The notes under the pieces: generated by a model
What the model was told of the DNA's origin: nothing
Database searches by the model: none
The model's input: the letters and a program-made list of their open reading frames with translations, nothing else
Program-made: the position numbers and the translations under genes
Assembly: GCA_006226595.1 (NCBI GenBank)
Contig: SBGP01000095.1
Location: 361,809-425,808 of the forward strand
Direction of reading: 5' to 3'
DNA: 64,000 nt
Source: Deltaproteobacteria bacterium
GTDB taxonomy: Bacteria; Myxococcota_A; UBA796; GCA-2862545
Shown: positions 37,942-45,614 of the stretch, in pieces
How positions within the stretch are numbered: position 1 is the stretch's first letter
Layout: the number at the start of each line of letters is the position of its first letter

Positions 37942-37959
37942 GACCTCCACGGGGAGGTC
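37942..37959 (-). promoter_or_regulatory. Hairpin enclosing the cyclophilin ribosome-binding site
   Basis: Read on the minus strand, GACCTCC, a four-base loop, then GGAGGTC: a perfect 7-bp stem. The 3' arm contains the GGAGG used by the GTG at 37937. Folding would hide the ribosome-binding site. It could also act as an intercistronic processing or termination structure, but there is no T-run. Confidence 0.5.
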
Positions 37960-37990
37960 GTGTTTACGCCATTGCCGCCGGGCCTGCCAC

Positions 37991-39004
37991 TCACTGGAGG
38001 TATGCGGAGGTGCGCATCTCCTCGGCGCCGGCGAAGTCGTTCCACACGAGCGTGCCGCCCTCGAGCTCGGTGACCACCTCCTCGATCACGCCGGGATCGA
38101 GCATGAGGCAGCCGAAGGAGGGCGCGGTGCCGCCGTACTTCTTGGCGAAGCGACGGCTGGCCCACTCGTGCGGGTGAATGACGATGAACCGGCTGCGAAC
38201 CCGATTGTTGTGGGGCTCGAGCCCGTCCATGCGCAGGCTGTGCCCGAAGGCGCCGTAGTAGTCCTCGGCGATGCGCATCAGCCCCAGGCTCGACTGGTGC
38301 GAGCTCGGCGTGTTCGAGAAGCTGGTCGCGAGACGGAAGTCGTCCGGGTCGGCGCTGGCCTCGCCGTGGGTGGTGAGCAGCGAGAACACGAGCTCGCCGG
38401 TGTGCAGGTCGATGGTCCAGAAGCGCTCCTTGTCCGAGGAGCGGGCGAAGTCGACGACCGTGAGCTCGGGACGACGGGTCTCGCCGCGCGAGTAGGCCGC
38501 GTGCCACGCGCGCAGCCCACGCGAGAACACCTCTTCGGACAGGCCGTGAGCGGTGTAGTCGCCCACCCCCACGAACTGCACGTCCAGCTCGTAGGCCCCG
38601 GCGCGCTCCCGCCCACCGCCGTCGACCCATGTATCGGCGACGACGCGGTAGGTGCCGGCCCCGAGATACGCGGAGGCCTCGCTGTCGCCGCGGTCGACGC
38701 AGCCCTCGTCCGAGACGATGTGCACGTCCACGTCCGCGCCGTCCTCGACCGACACGAGGCGGGCGAGCAGCAATCCGGGCTCGTCGAGGGTGAGCTCGTA
38801 CTCCTGTTCGGGTCCGGACTGATTCGAGCGGGGTGCGCAGCTGTAGCGGTCGGTCTCGCGCTGGCCCTCGGTGGTGTCCCCTGCGAAGTGCCTGGGAAAC
38901 GCGGAAGCTTCGGCGGTTGGCTCGTCTTCGGGAAGCGTGTCCGCGGTGACTTCTTCGGCCTCGACCGTGGCACAGCCGAGCATGACGAACACGAGCGCGA
39001 GCAT
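37991..39004 (-). CDS. Murein L,D-transpeptidase-like (YkuD_2-type) lipoprotein
   Basis: A 337-residue lipoprotein (LALVFVMLGC). Residues ~40-150 are a beta-rich pre-domain with paired Cys, like PPC domains. The C-terminal half matches the YkuD_2 catalytic family: WTIDLHTGELVFSLLTTHGE, SLGLMRIAEDYYGAFGHSLRMDGLEP, SRFIVIHPHEWAS, and PSFGCLMLDP. The catalytic His (HPHEW) and Cys (FGC) are present. Such proteins may cross-link or remodel peptidoglycan or attach proteins to it. GGGAGG is close to the ATG chosen; an ATG 18 bp upstream is less well placed. Confidence 0.8.
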   Translation of the reverse strand: MLALVFVMLGCATVEAEEVTADTLPEDEPTAEASAFPRHFAGDTTEGQRETDRYSCAPRSNQSGPEQEYELTLDEPGLLLARLVSVEDGADVDVHIVSDEGCVDRGDSEASAYLGAGTYRVVADTWVDGGGRERAGAYELDVQFVGVGDYTAHGLSEEVFSRGLRAWHAAYSRGETRRPELTVVDFARSSDKERFWTIDLHTGELVFSLLTTHGEASADPDDFRLATSFSNTPSSHQSSLGLMRIAEDYYGAFGHSLRMDGLEPHNNRVRSRFIVIHPHEWASRRFAKKYGGTAPSFGCLMLDPGVIEEVVTELEGGTLVWNDFAGAEEMRTSAYLQ

Positions 39005-39131
39005 CGCCCCTCCCGTGTCCATGGACAGCGCGAAGGCAGCGTGGTTCCCACCGGGTTGTCGCTCGACGAGGACTCCGTTACCCCCTGGGACATTGATTGT
39101 TGGCCGCCCCGGATGGGGGCGGGAGTTCCTG

Positions 39132-40406
39132 TTGAGAAAGAACCGTCGCAAGCTCCATCGCGAGCTTCGGCTCAAGGCCGAGGCTCGTGCCCGGATCCGT
39201 GCCCTCGATCGGGCTCGGGAGCGCACCCGTGCGGCTCGAACCCGCGAGCTCGCGGAGGCCGCGCTTCGGGGTCGTCGCCCGGTCTCCGACGAGCGCCCCT
39301 GCGTGCAGCTCGCTTCGGTGCGCACGCTGTGCTCGCTCGCGGGTGTGCGGGCGCCGATGCTCCGCCGTGTCGAGCGCGTGTTCGCCGCGGTGAAGCGCGT
39401 GGCCCCGGGCGAGGCCGTCGCCGACAACCTGCCGTGGCTGTTGCTGCTCGCGCGCCCGGAGTGGGTGCGCACGCCGGAGACCGCCCCGGTCGCGGCGGGA
39501 TCCGTGAAGAAGCGCCGCGATGCGCTCGCGTCGCACCTGTTCGCGAAGTGGCCAGTGCCCGCGTTCCTGCTGCGCTCGCTCGACGTGCCGCGCATCGCCG
39601 TGGCTCGCGTGCCCGAAGAGGATGCGTGGGCCGTGGAGGTGCTCGCCCTGGTCGGTCGCGGCGACTCGCTACGCAAGGAGGTCGGTACGACGCACTTCCC
39701 CACCCCGCTCACCCGCAAGATGGTGCACCGCTTCCTCGCGAGCACCGCCGAGACCGCGCCGATCACCGCCCTGCGCCGCGCTCAGGTGTGGGCGCTCGGC
39801 GGGGAACCGCGGCTCGCGTCGCTACTGCTGCGTACCCGCCTCGGCGAGCTCCGCGGCCCGGACCTCGACCTTGGCGAGGCCTTCTGGCAGCGGGTGATCG
39901 GCTGGCTCGCGGGGCAGTCGTGCGCCCACCTCGATGCGAACGCGCTCGACGCCGTGCTCGGCTGGGTCGAGGCCGCCCAGCGGAACGCGGTGGCCGAGGG
40001 TACCGAAGTGCAGCTCACCGGTCGCACCCTCGACCGGGTGCGCGCCCTTGCCGACGAAGCGCGCATCCTCGGTCGACGCCGCGCGGGCGAGGCCTTCCCG
40101 GTGAGCGGCATCCCCGGTCTCGAGGACGGTGGGTGGGCCATCCGCGAGATCGGCACGCCCGGAGCACTCGTCGACGAGGGCCTGGCCATGCAGCACTGCG
40201 CGGCCAGCTATCGCCACCTCATCGAGCGCCGCAAGGTCGCGCTGTTCTCGCTCACGTGGGAGGGCCAGCGCCGCGTGACCGTCGAGGTCAGCCTCGGCGC
40301 CGGTCGCGTGGTCCAGACCAAGCGACTCGCGAACGCCGCGCCGCTCGCCGAGGAGGCGGCGGTGATCCAGCGCTGGGCGCGTGCGGTGCGCCTGCGAACC
40401 CGCTGA
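39132..40406 (+). CDS. PcfJ-like protein
   Basis: A 424-residue protein. The basic N-terminus (RKNRRKLHRELRLKAEARARIR) could bind nucleic acid. The C-terminal ~110 residues match the PcfJ-like family: GWAIREIGTPGALVDEGLAMQHC, then ASYRHLI, KVALFSLTWEGQRRVTVEVSL, VVQTKRLANAAP and AVIQRWA. PcfJ was first named on a conjugative plasmid and its homologues are widespread on mobile elements; the biochemical role is unknown. The start is a TTG with GGGAG six bases upstream. It ends directly against the convergent small secreted-protein gene. Confidence 0.75.
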   Translation: MRKNRRKLHRELRLKAEARARIRALDRARERTRAARTRELAEAALRGRRPVSDERPCVQLASVRTLCSLAGVRAPMLRRVERVFAAVKRVAPGEAVADNLPWLLLLARPEWVRTPETAPVAAGSVKKRRDALASHLFAKWPVPAFLLRSLDVPRIAVARVPEEDAWAVEVLALVGRGDSLRKEVGTTHFPTPLTRKMVHRFLASTAETAPITALRRAQVWALGGEPRLASLLLRTRLGELRGPDLDLGEAFWQRVIGWLAGQSCAHLDANALDAVLGWVEAAQRNAVAEGTEVQLTGRTLDRVRALADEARILGRRRAGEAFPVSGIPGLEDGGWAIREIGTPGALVDEGLAMQHCAASYRHLIERRKVALFSLTWEGQRRVTVEVSLGAGRVVQTKRLANAAPLAEEAAVIQRWARAVRLRTR

Positions 40407-40796
40407 TCAGCGCGTGGACAGCGTGCCGTCGCGGAGCAGCAGATCACTGAAGTCGGTGGTCGAGTCCTCGTCTTCCTTGGTCGGGGTGGTCGTCGTGGTC
40501 TTCGAGGACTCGCCGATCACCGGCATGTTGTACGCATCCTCCGCGGTGCACGCGATGGCGCCGTACGCCCACACGTCCTGGCTCTCGGTGAGCCGGTCGT
40601 AGACACGGGTCGGCTCCCACACGATGCAGATCCCGGGCATGACCACGTTCGCGCCGACGCACTGTCCTGCGCCGTCGAGTCGCCCGTAGTCGCCGTCGAG
40701 GGTGCGCTCGCCCATGCAGTAGCGGTTCACGAACTCTCCGTAGCTGATGGGGCCGGCGTGAGCGGGGGCGAGCAGGGCGAGAAGCAGAGCGATCAT
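40407..40796 (-). CDS. Small secreted Cys-containing protein, paralogue 1
   Basis: A 129-residue exported protein (MIALLLALLAPAHAG). The mature part contains YGEFVNRYC...YGRLDGAGQC...PGICIVWEPTRVYDRL and a Thr-rich acidic tail. The pattern YC-x(n)-Y.RL.GAGQC-x(n)-G.C is repeated in the 60-residue protein at 41956-42138, so the two are paralogues flanking the M23 peptidase gene. AGGAG is six bases before the ATG. The function is not recognised. Confidence 0.75.
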   Translation of the reverse strand: MIALLLALLAPAHAGPISYGEFVNRYCMGERTLDGDYGRLDGAGQCVGANVVMPGICIVWEPTRVYDRLTESQDVWAYGAIACTAEDAYNMPVIGESSKTTTTTPTKEDEDSTTDFSDLLLRDGTLSTR

Positions 40797-41026
40797 GGGA
40801 ATCTCCTGGGCGCCTGGGGCGCGGTTCGCGGAGGCCCAAAGCAAGCGTCGTGCCAGAGGGGCCGCTTCGAGACCCGCGCAGTCCGAAGATCCCGATGAAC
40901 ACGAGCCAATCCGGGGTCAGACCCCCTGTTTGCGGGCGGCTCCAGACCCCGCGGACACACCCGTGCACCGCCCACCCGGGCGCCCATGTGGGCGGCGCGC
41001 ACTTGCCCCCGCCCATCCTCGCGTCC

Positions 41027-41959
41027 ATGTTCTTCGCGGAGGTGGGATTGCAGCGTGCGTGGGCGGTCTTTGCATGGACCGGGCTGGTGGCGTCTCTCGG
41101 GACGTGGGGGCTGTTCGTCGCTGGCTTCCTGGTCTCGGGTGGCTTGAAGCGGGTGGCCGTGTGGTACCTCGGCCAGATGCTGGTTCCGGCAGCCGGGCTA
41201 CTCGCCCTGGTGCTCGCAGTGTTCGTGGCGTGGCGGGACCCGGAGCGCCGGTTCCTGGCGGCCGCCACCGCGCTCGTCGGTGGCAGCGCGCTGCTTCCGC
41301 TGGTGATGCTGCTCGGCCTGTGGACGCCGCGCTTTCCCGGCGGGGCGATCGACGACGTGCACCCGCACGCGACCGTGCGCTTGCCACTGGATGGCCCGGT
41401 GGTCGTCGGCTGGGGCGGGGACACGGTCGCCGCGAACTACCACGCCGCCCACCCCGACCAGCGCTGGGCCTATGACCTGCTCGTCGAGCCCGCCGCCCAC
41501 GGAAGCGCCGATCTCGAGAGCTACGGCTGCTACGGCCTGCCCGTGCTCGCGCCGGCCGCGGGCACCGTCGCCATCGCCCACGACGGCGAGCCCGACCAGG
41601 ACCCGAGCACCTTCGTGCCCAACCCCACCGCACCCGCAGGAAACCACGTCGCCATCGAGCTCGACGACACGGGCACGTTCCTGCTGATCGCCCACCTCGC
41701 GCCGGAGTCGGTCGCGGTGGAGGTCGGCGAGCACGTGGACGAGGGTCAGCTGCTCGGACGCTGCGGCAACACCGGCAACACCAGCGAGCCCCACGTCCAC
41801 CTCCACCACCAGCGGCGCATTCCCGAGGTGGTCGGCTTCGGCGAGGGACTGCCGCTGTTCTTCCGGGGGCACGGCGGAAAGCCGATGCCCGAGGGCGGCA
41901 TCACCGTGGACGGCGAGTCCATCACCCTGACTGGCGATCGGGTCCAACACCAGCCCTAG
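41027..41959 (+). CDS. Membrane-anchored M23 (LytM) family peptidase-like protein
   Basis: A 310-residue protein. Three hydrophobic segments near the N-terminus (WAVFAWTGLVASLGTWGLFVAGF, split by a short loop; LAAATALVGGSALLPLVMLLG) anchor an M23 domain: QRWAYDLLV, LPVLAPAAGTVAIAHDG, GNHVAIEL, LLIAHLAPESVAVEVGEHV, LGRCGNTGNTSEPHVHLHHQ. The HVHLHH ligands are present; the first HxxxD is replaced by the AYDLLV form seen in many myxobacterial members. Likely periplasmic, cutting or binding peptidoglycan. There is no clear ribosome-binding site. Its stop shares CTAG with the convergent paralogue 2 gene. Confidence 0.75.
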   Translation: MFFAEVGLQRAWAVFAWTGLVASLGTWGLFVAGFLVSGGLKRVAVWYLGQMLVPAAGLLALVLAVFVAWRDPERRFLAAATALVGGSALLPLVMLLGLWTPRFPGGAIDDVHPHATVRLPLDGPVVVGWGGDTVAANYHAAHPDQRWAYDLLVEPAAHGSADLESYGCYGLPVLAPAAGTVAIAHDGEPDQDPSTFVPNPTAPAGNHVAIELDDTGTFLLIAHLAPESVAVEVGEHVDEGQLLGRCGNTGNTSEPHVHLHHQRRIPEVVGFGEGLPLFFRGHGGKPMPEGGITVDGESITLTGDRVQHQP

Positions 41960-42138
41960 AGCGCGAGCACGAAGCAGTACCCCTGAATCAGGGCGCTTCG
42001 CTCGTCCCTGCACTGGCCCGCACCGTTGAGCCGCGCGTACTCGACCTCGGTCGGCTGGCAGTACTTCACCAGGAAGTCGCCGACGTCGTCGGCGTGTGCG
42101 GGGGTGGCGAGGGCGAGCAGGGCGAGAGCGAGGGTCAT
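41956..42138 (-). CDS. Small secreted Cys-containing protein, paralogue 2
   Basis: A 60-residue exported protein (signal ALALLALATPAHA). The mature ~43 residues, VGDFLVKYCQPTEVEYARLNGAGQC and a G.CF ending, match paralogue 1, but the C-terminal tail is missing. AGGAG is six bases before the ATG. Its stop codon and that of the M23 gene are both read from the same CTAG. It may be a truncated duplicate or the minimal form of the family. Confidence 0.7.
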   Translation of the reverse strand: MTLALALLALATPAHADDVGDFLVKYCQPTEVEYARLNGAGQCRDERSALIQGYCFVLAL

Positions 42139-42293
42139 GGAAGCTCCTTGGCCGCCGTGTGGGCGGGTGACGTGGCTCCCATAGCAATCGCTATGCCACA
42201 CCCACGAAGGCCCAGAGAGCGGGTTCGCAGCGACCGAGCACCCCGTTCGCGCCCACCCGGGCGCACACATGGCCGGAGCACCGCCCACGCGTC

Positions 42294-43205
42294 TCACAGA
42301 CCCCGCAGCTCACGCCGCAGCGCCGCCGGAAGTCGCGAGCCGTGGTGCACGACCTCGTCCTCGATCAACGCGAAGTCCCGCTCCCCCGACTCCCAAAGCC
42401 AGCAGATGCCCCAGGCCGTCGCGAGCCACTCCGGGTGCGCGTCCGGGCGACGCATCCATCCCGGCCAGTGCCGCTCGGTCTGCTCCTCGACCACGGTCAG
42501 CGCGAACACCTGCCCCTCGCAGACCACGGTGTCGCCGATCGCACGGGTGAAGCAGCGCAGGTCGCGGTTCCACCAGTAGTACCGGCGCGCGGCCCGATCG
42601 AGCACCTCGAGCCAGTCCGCGCGTCGAGCGCTCGGCGGCATCGCGGTCTCCGTGGCGACGAGCATGCCGTCGTTCCACGGAAAGCGGTACACGACCGGGC
42701 TGTGGCGAAGCCGAAGCAGCCGGTCCACTTCGTGATGAACCTGGCCGAGGGACGGCCAGACCCGCGCGACCCGCTCCAGCGCCCGCACCCGCCAGGGCCT
42801 GAACGCTGGGCGCATCAGGTGTGCATGCGGCGGGCGGAAGTGCTCGGTCCACGCAAGATGGCTCAGCGCGTGCTCGCCGATCAGTCCGCGAGGCAGCATG
42901 CCGCGCACCGCCGACAGCCGGTCCTCGACCGGAAGCCCCGCGGTGACCGCCGTCGCCCAGCGAATGAACGGGTTCACCTTGTCCGCGCCACGCCGAGACT
43001 GGACCACCCACCGAGTGAGGTGTCGGTCCTCGGCGCGCAGGTCCACGCGCTCGGGAAGCTCGTCCCGAAGCCACTGCTTCAGCGCCTGACGCGTCTTGCG
43101 TCGATTCGCCCGCCGGATGCGGGCCTTGTTCTTCGCCGCGCTTCGCGACGTCGACGGAAGGATGGACCGCGCCATCTCCCGCCGCTTTTCTTCTTCGTAC
43201 AACAT
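42294..43205 (-). CDS. Unknown protein with very basic N-terminus
   Basis: About 303 residues, no signal peptide. Residues ~10-50 are extremely basic (AAKNKARIRRANRRKTRQ), suggesting binding to RNA or DNA. The rest is Trp/Arg-rich with YYWWNRDLRCFTRAIGDTVVCEG and HWPGWMRRPDAHPEW. It is not assigned to a family. ATG at 43205 (GGAG eight bases upstream) and ATG at 43172 are both possible. A 16-bp palindrome at 43321-43336 lies upstream and matches one before the structured RNA. The basic N-terminus is reminiscent of the PcfJ-like protein nearby. Confidence 0.65.
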   Translation of the reverse strand: MLYEEEKRREMARSILPSTSRSAAKNKARIRRANRRKTRQALKQWLRDELPERVDLRAEDRHLTRWVVQSRRGADKVNPFIRWATAVTAGLPVEDRLSAVRGMLPRGLIGEHALSHLAWTEHFRPPHAHLMRPAFRPWRVRALERVARVWPSLGQVHHEVDRLLRLRHSPVVYRFPWNDGMLVATETAMPPSARRADWLEVLDRAARRYYWWNRDLRCFTRAIGDTVVCEGQVFALTVVEEQTERHWPGWMRRPDAHPEWLATAWGICWLWESGERDFALIEDEVVHHGSRLPAALRRELRGL

Positions 43206-43320
43206 CACAACGTCTCCGCCTGGGAGACGTCGTGGTCTCCCGGTCAGCTCCTGGTTCTCGTCGTTGTGATGGGCGCAGTGCGCACGGGTGCCTCCGGGTT
43301 CGCGAAAGAGGTAGCCGAGA

Positions 43321-43336
43321 TGTGTTGACGCGTCAA
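43321..43336. promoter_or_regulatory. 16-bp perfect palindrome upstream of the basic-protein gene
   Basis: TGTTGACGCGTCAACA is a perfect 16-bp palindrome in the 217-bp gap between the basic-protein gene (start 43205) and the LysR gene. Its inner 12 bp and the following CA are identical to 23454-23467. It is a candidate binding site for a dimeric regulator. The rest of the gap shows nothing recognisable. Confidence 0.5.
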
Positions 43337-43422
43337 CAAATTCGCGCGGTGTGCGGCGACGGCCTTGTCGACGCGTGCACCACCACCCCGCCCCTTTCGA
43401 GCACACACATCTGCGTCGCGCC

Positions 43423-44316
43423 CTAGCCGCTAGCGGCCTGTTGGAACGCCGCCCCGAGGTGGTCGAGAAAGGCCCGCACCCTCGCCGGCAGGTGCGTACG
43501 TGACGGCGTCACCGCCCAGATCGACCAGGACCAGTCGACCCCGTCGACGAGCACCTCTTCGAGGGTTCCGTCGGCCAGGGCCTCGCGGACCACGAGCTCG
43601 GGGACGAGCGCGATGCCGAGGCCCCGCACCGCGACGTCGCGCACAAGCCCCGCACCGTTGATGCGCAGCGGTGCGCGCACCTCGACCGTGACCCGTCGCT
43701 CGCCCTCGCGCAGGGGCCAGCGCTCGCGCACAGACAGGGCGGTGTCGAGGATGCACCGGTGGTCGACGAGATCTTCGGGGCCCGTCGGTCGCCCGTGGGC
43801 CTCCAGGTACTCGGGCGAAGCCACGAGCAGCAGCCGCACGGGAGCGAGGCGCCGCGCGATCAGCGACGAGTCGGTGGGCCGCGTGAGCCGCACCGCCACG
43901 TCCACACGCTCGGCGACCAGGTCCACGAGCCGCTCCGAGGCGTCGATGTCCACGGTGAGATCGGGATGCGTGCGGGCAAAGTCGGTGACCACGTCCAGGT
44001 ACTCGGCCAGGAAGCCGGGAGGCGCGGTGAGCCGAAGGGTGCCATCGAGGCGTGCGCGCTGGTCCCTGACGGCGGCCTCGGCCTCGTCGAGCAGGTCGAG
44101 GATCTCGCGACACCGCGCCAGGTGCGCCTCCCCCGCCGGCGTCAGCGCCAGGGTGCGGGTCGTGCGCTCGAACAGCCGCACCGCGAGCTGTGCCTCGAGC
44201 TGGGCCACGTACTTGCTCATCACCGCCTTGCTCCGACCCCAGCGCCGGGCGGCCTCGGCAAAGCTCCCGGCCTCGGCGACCCGCACGAAGCCCTCCATGC
44301 ACTGAAGGCGATCCAT
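43423..44316 (-). CDS. LysR-family transcriptional regulator
   Basis: A 297-residue LysR protein. The HTH is at residues ~15-45 (AGSFAEAARRWGRSKAVMSKYVAQLE, two segments); the effector domain follows (LRLTAPPGFLAEYLDVV, RLLLVASPEYLEAHG, RGLGIALVPELVVREAL). It looks like the CrgA/DmlR-type subgroup. Divergent from the operon starting at 44401 and probably its regulator. An inverted repeat (GCCCAT/ATGGGC) lies between. Confidence 0.9.
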   Translation of the reverse strand: MDRLQCMEGFVRVAEAGSFAEAARRWGRSKAVMSKYVAQLEAQLAVRLFERTTRTLALTPAGEAHLARCREILDLLDEAEAAVRDQRARLDGTLRLTAPPGFLAEYLDVVTDFARTHPDLTVDIDASERLVDLVAERVDVAVRLTRPTDSSLIARRLAPVRLLLVASPEYLEAHGRPTGPEDLVDHRCILDTALSVRERWPLREGERRVTVEVRAPLRINGAGLVRDVAVRGLGIALVPELVVREALADGTLEEVLVDGVDWSWSIWAVTPSRTHLPARVRAFLDHLGAAFQQAASG

Positions 44317-44351
44317 CGAACACGCTCCGTAGACAATTCATGCGCAATCTA

Positions 44352-44375
44352 GCCCATAGACCGCGATTCATGGGC
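44352..44375. promoter_or_regulatory. Inverted repeat between LysR and its divergent operon
   Basis: GCCCAT (44352-44357) and ATGGGC (44370-44375) are inverted with a 12-bp spacer. The spacing and position are typical of LysR sites in a divergent promoter. ATTCATG also occurs twice here. Confidence 0.4.
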
Positions 44376-44400
44376 GAGTGACGGGTACAAAGGAGGCTTC

Positions 44401-44688
44401 ATGCACCACCTTCTCGTCGGACTCCAGCTCGTCGATCCGCAGCAATACGCGACCTATCGCACCGCGATGGCCCCGGTTCTCGCCGTGCACCGCGGCCGCT
44501 TCGTGCTCGACGTCGAGGGCACCGCGCACCACTTCCCCGACGGCTTTGCTCCCGACCGCGTGCTGATCCTCGCGTTCCCCTCCGAGGCGGCCGCCGCCGA
44601 GTTCTACGCCGACCCCGCCTACGTGGCAGTGCGCGCGACCCACTTCGAGCCCGCCGTCGCCGCGACCCACAAGCAGGTGCTCGCATGA
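44401..44688 (+). CDS. DUF1330-type small protein
   Basis: A 95-residue cytoplasmic protein: LVGLQLVDPQQYATYRTAMAP, RGRFVLDVEG, RVLILAFPSEAAAAEFYADPAY. This is the ferredoxin-like fold pattern of DUF1330/YciI-like dimers, often associated with small redox or aromatic-compound operons. AGGAGG precedes the ATG. It overlaps the VOC gene by 4 bp. The function is unknown. Confidence 0.85.
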   Translation: MHHLLVGLQLVDPQQYATYRTAMAPVLAVHRGRFVLDVEGTAHHFPDGFAPDRVLILAFPSEAAAAEFYADPAYVAVRATHFEPAVAATHKQVLA

Positions 44689-45071
44689 GCACCGCGGGCA
44701 TTCACCACGTGGGCCTGACCGTGCTCGATGTCGAGGTCGCCAGCCACTTCTTCCGCGATGCCCTGGGCTTTCGAGAGGTCGGGCGAAAGCCCTACCCAGC
44801 CGTGTTCGTCTCGGACGGCGTGGTGATGATCACCCTGTGGCAGGTCCAGCACCCACCGAGGGCCTTCGACCGCAAGTCCCAGGTAGGGCTGCATCACCTC
44901 GCCCTGCGCCTCGCCCCCGAGACCTCGCTCGACGACGTGTATGCGGCCCTGATCGCGCGCGACGACACCACAGGCGAGTTCGCGCCCGAGCCCCTCGGAG
45001 CCAGCGGCCTGCGCCACTGCATGCTCCTCGGCCCCGGCGGCCTGCGCCTCGAGCTCGTGGAGGCCGGATGA
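44685..45071 (+). CDS. VOC-family (glyoxalase-like) protein
   Basis: A 128-residue vicinal-oxygen-chelate protein: GIHHVGLTVLDVEVASHFFRDALGF, VGLHHLALRLA, and the C-terminal LGPGGLRLELVEAG. The metal ligands His (HHVGLT), His (HHLALR) and Glu (LELVE) are in place. This could be a glyoxalase, dioxygenase or binding protein. It overlaps both neighbours by 4 bp (ATGA), so the three genes are co-translated. Confidence 0.88.
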   Translation: MSTAGIHHVGLTVLDVEVASHFFRDALGFREVGRKPYPAVFVSDGVVMITLWQVQHPPRAFDRKSQVGLHHLALRLAPETSLDDVYAALIARDDTTGEFAPEPLGASGLRHCMLLGPGGLRLELVEAG

Positions 45072-45610
45072 GCGCTCGCTCCGACATCGCGTTCACCCCA
45101 GCCGTCAAGGCGGCGCAGGAGGCACGCGGGTCCCGTGAGGGCTACGCCCGGGCCCTCGCCCGCCGCGACTGGGGCCAGGTCCTGCCGCCCGCGCTGCTCG
45201 ACTACATCGCGGCCCGCGACAGCTTCTACCTGGCGAGCGCGAGCGCCAAAGGACAGCCCTACGTCCAGCACCGCGGGGGTCCACCCGGCTTTCTCGTCGC
45301 CGTGGACGAGCAGACCCTGGCCTTTGGCGACTTCGCCGGCAATCGCCAGTACATCAGCGTCGGCAACTTCTCCGAGAACCCCCGGGCGATGCTGATCCTC
45401 GTGGACTATCCGAACCGCCGACGCCTGAAGCTGTGGGCACGCGTGGAGCTCGACGAAGGCGAGAGTCCCCTGCTCGAGCGGGTACGCGCCGCCTCCGGGG
45501 ACGCCCGGATCGAGCGCGTCGTGACCCTGCACGTCGAGGCGTGGGACCTCAACTGCCCGCAGCACATCACCCCGCGGTTCACCGAGGCCGAGTGGAGCGC
45601 CAGGCGCTAG
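45068..45610 (+). CDS. Pyridoxamine-phosphate-oxidase-like flavin-binding protein
   Basis: A 180-residue protein of the PNPOx-like split-barrel group: FYLASASAKGQPYVQHRGG, AFGDFAGNRQYISVGNFSENPRAMLIL, LKLWARVEL. This subgroup usually binds FMN or F420 and reduces small molecules. It is the last gene of the LysR-controlled operon. The SDR gene is convergent, with four bases between. Confidence 0.85.
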   Translation: MSARSDIAFTPAVKAAQEARGSREGYARALARRDWGQVLPPALLDYIAARDSFYLASASAKGQPYVQHRGGPPGFLVAVDEQTLAFGDFAGNRQYISVGNFSENPRAMLILVDYPNRRRLKLWARVELDEGESPLLERVRAASGDARIERVVTLHVEAWDLNCPQHITPRFTEAEWSARR

Positions 45611-45614
45611 CCGA

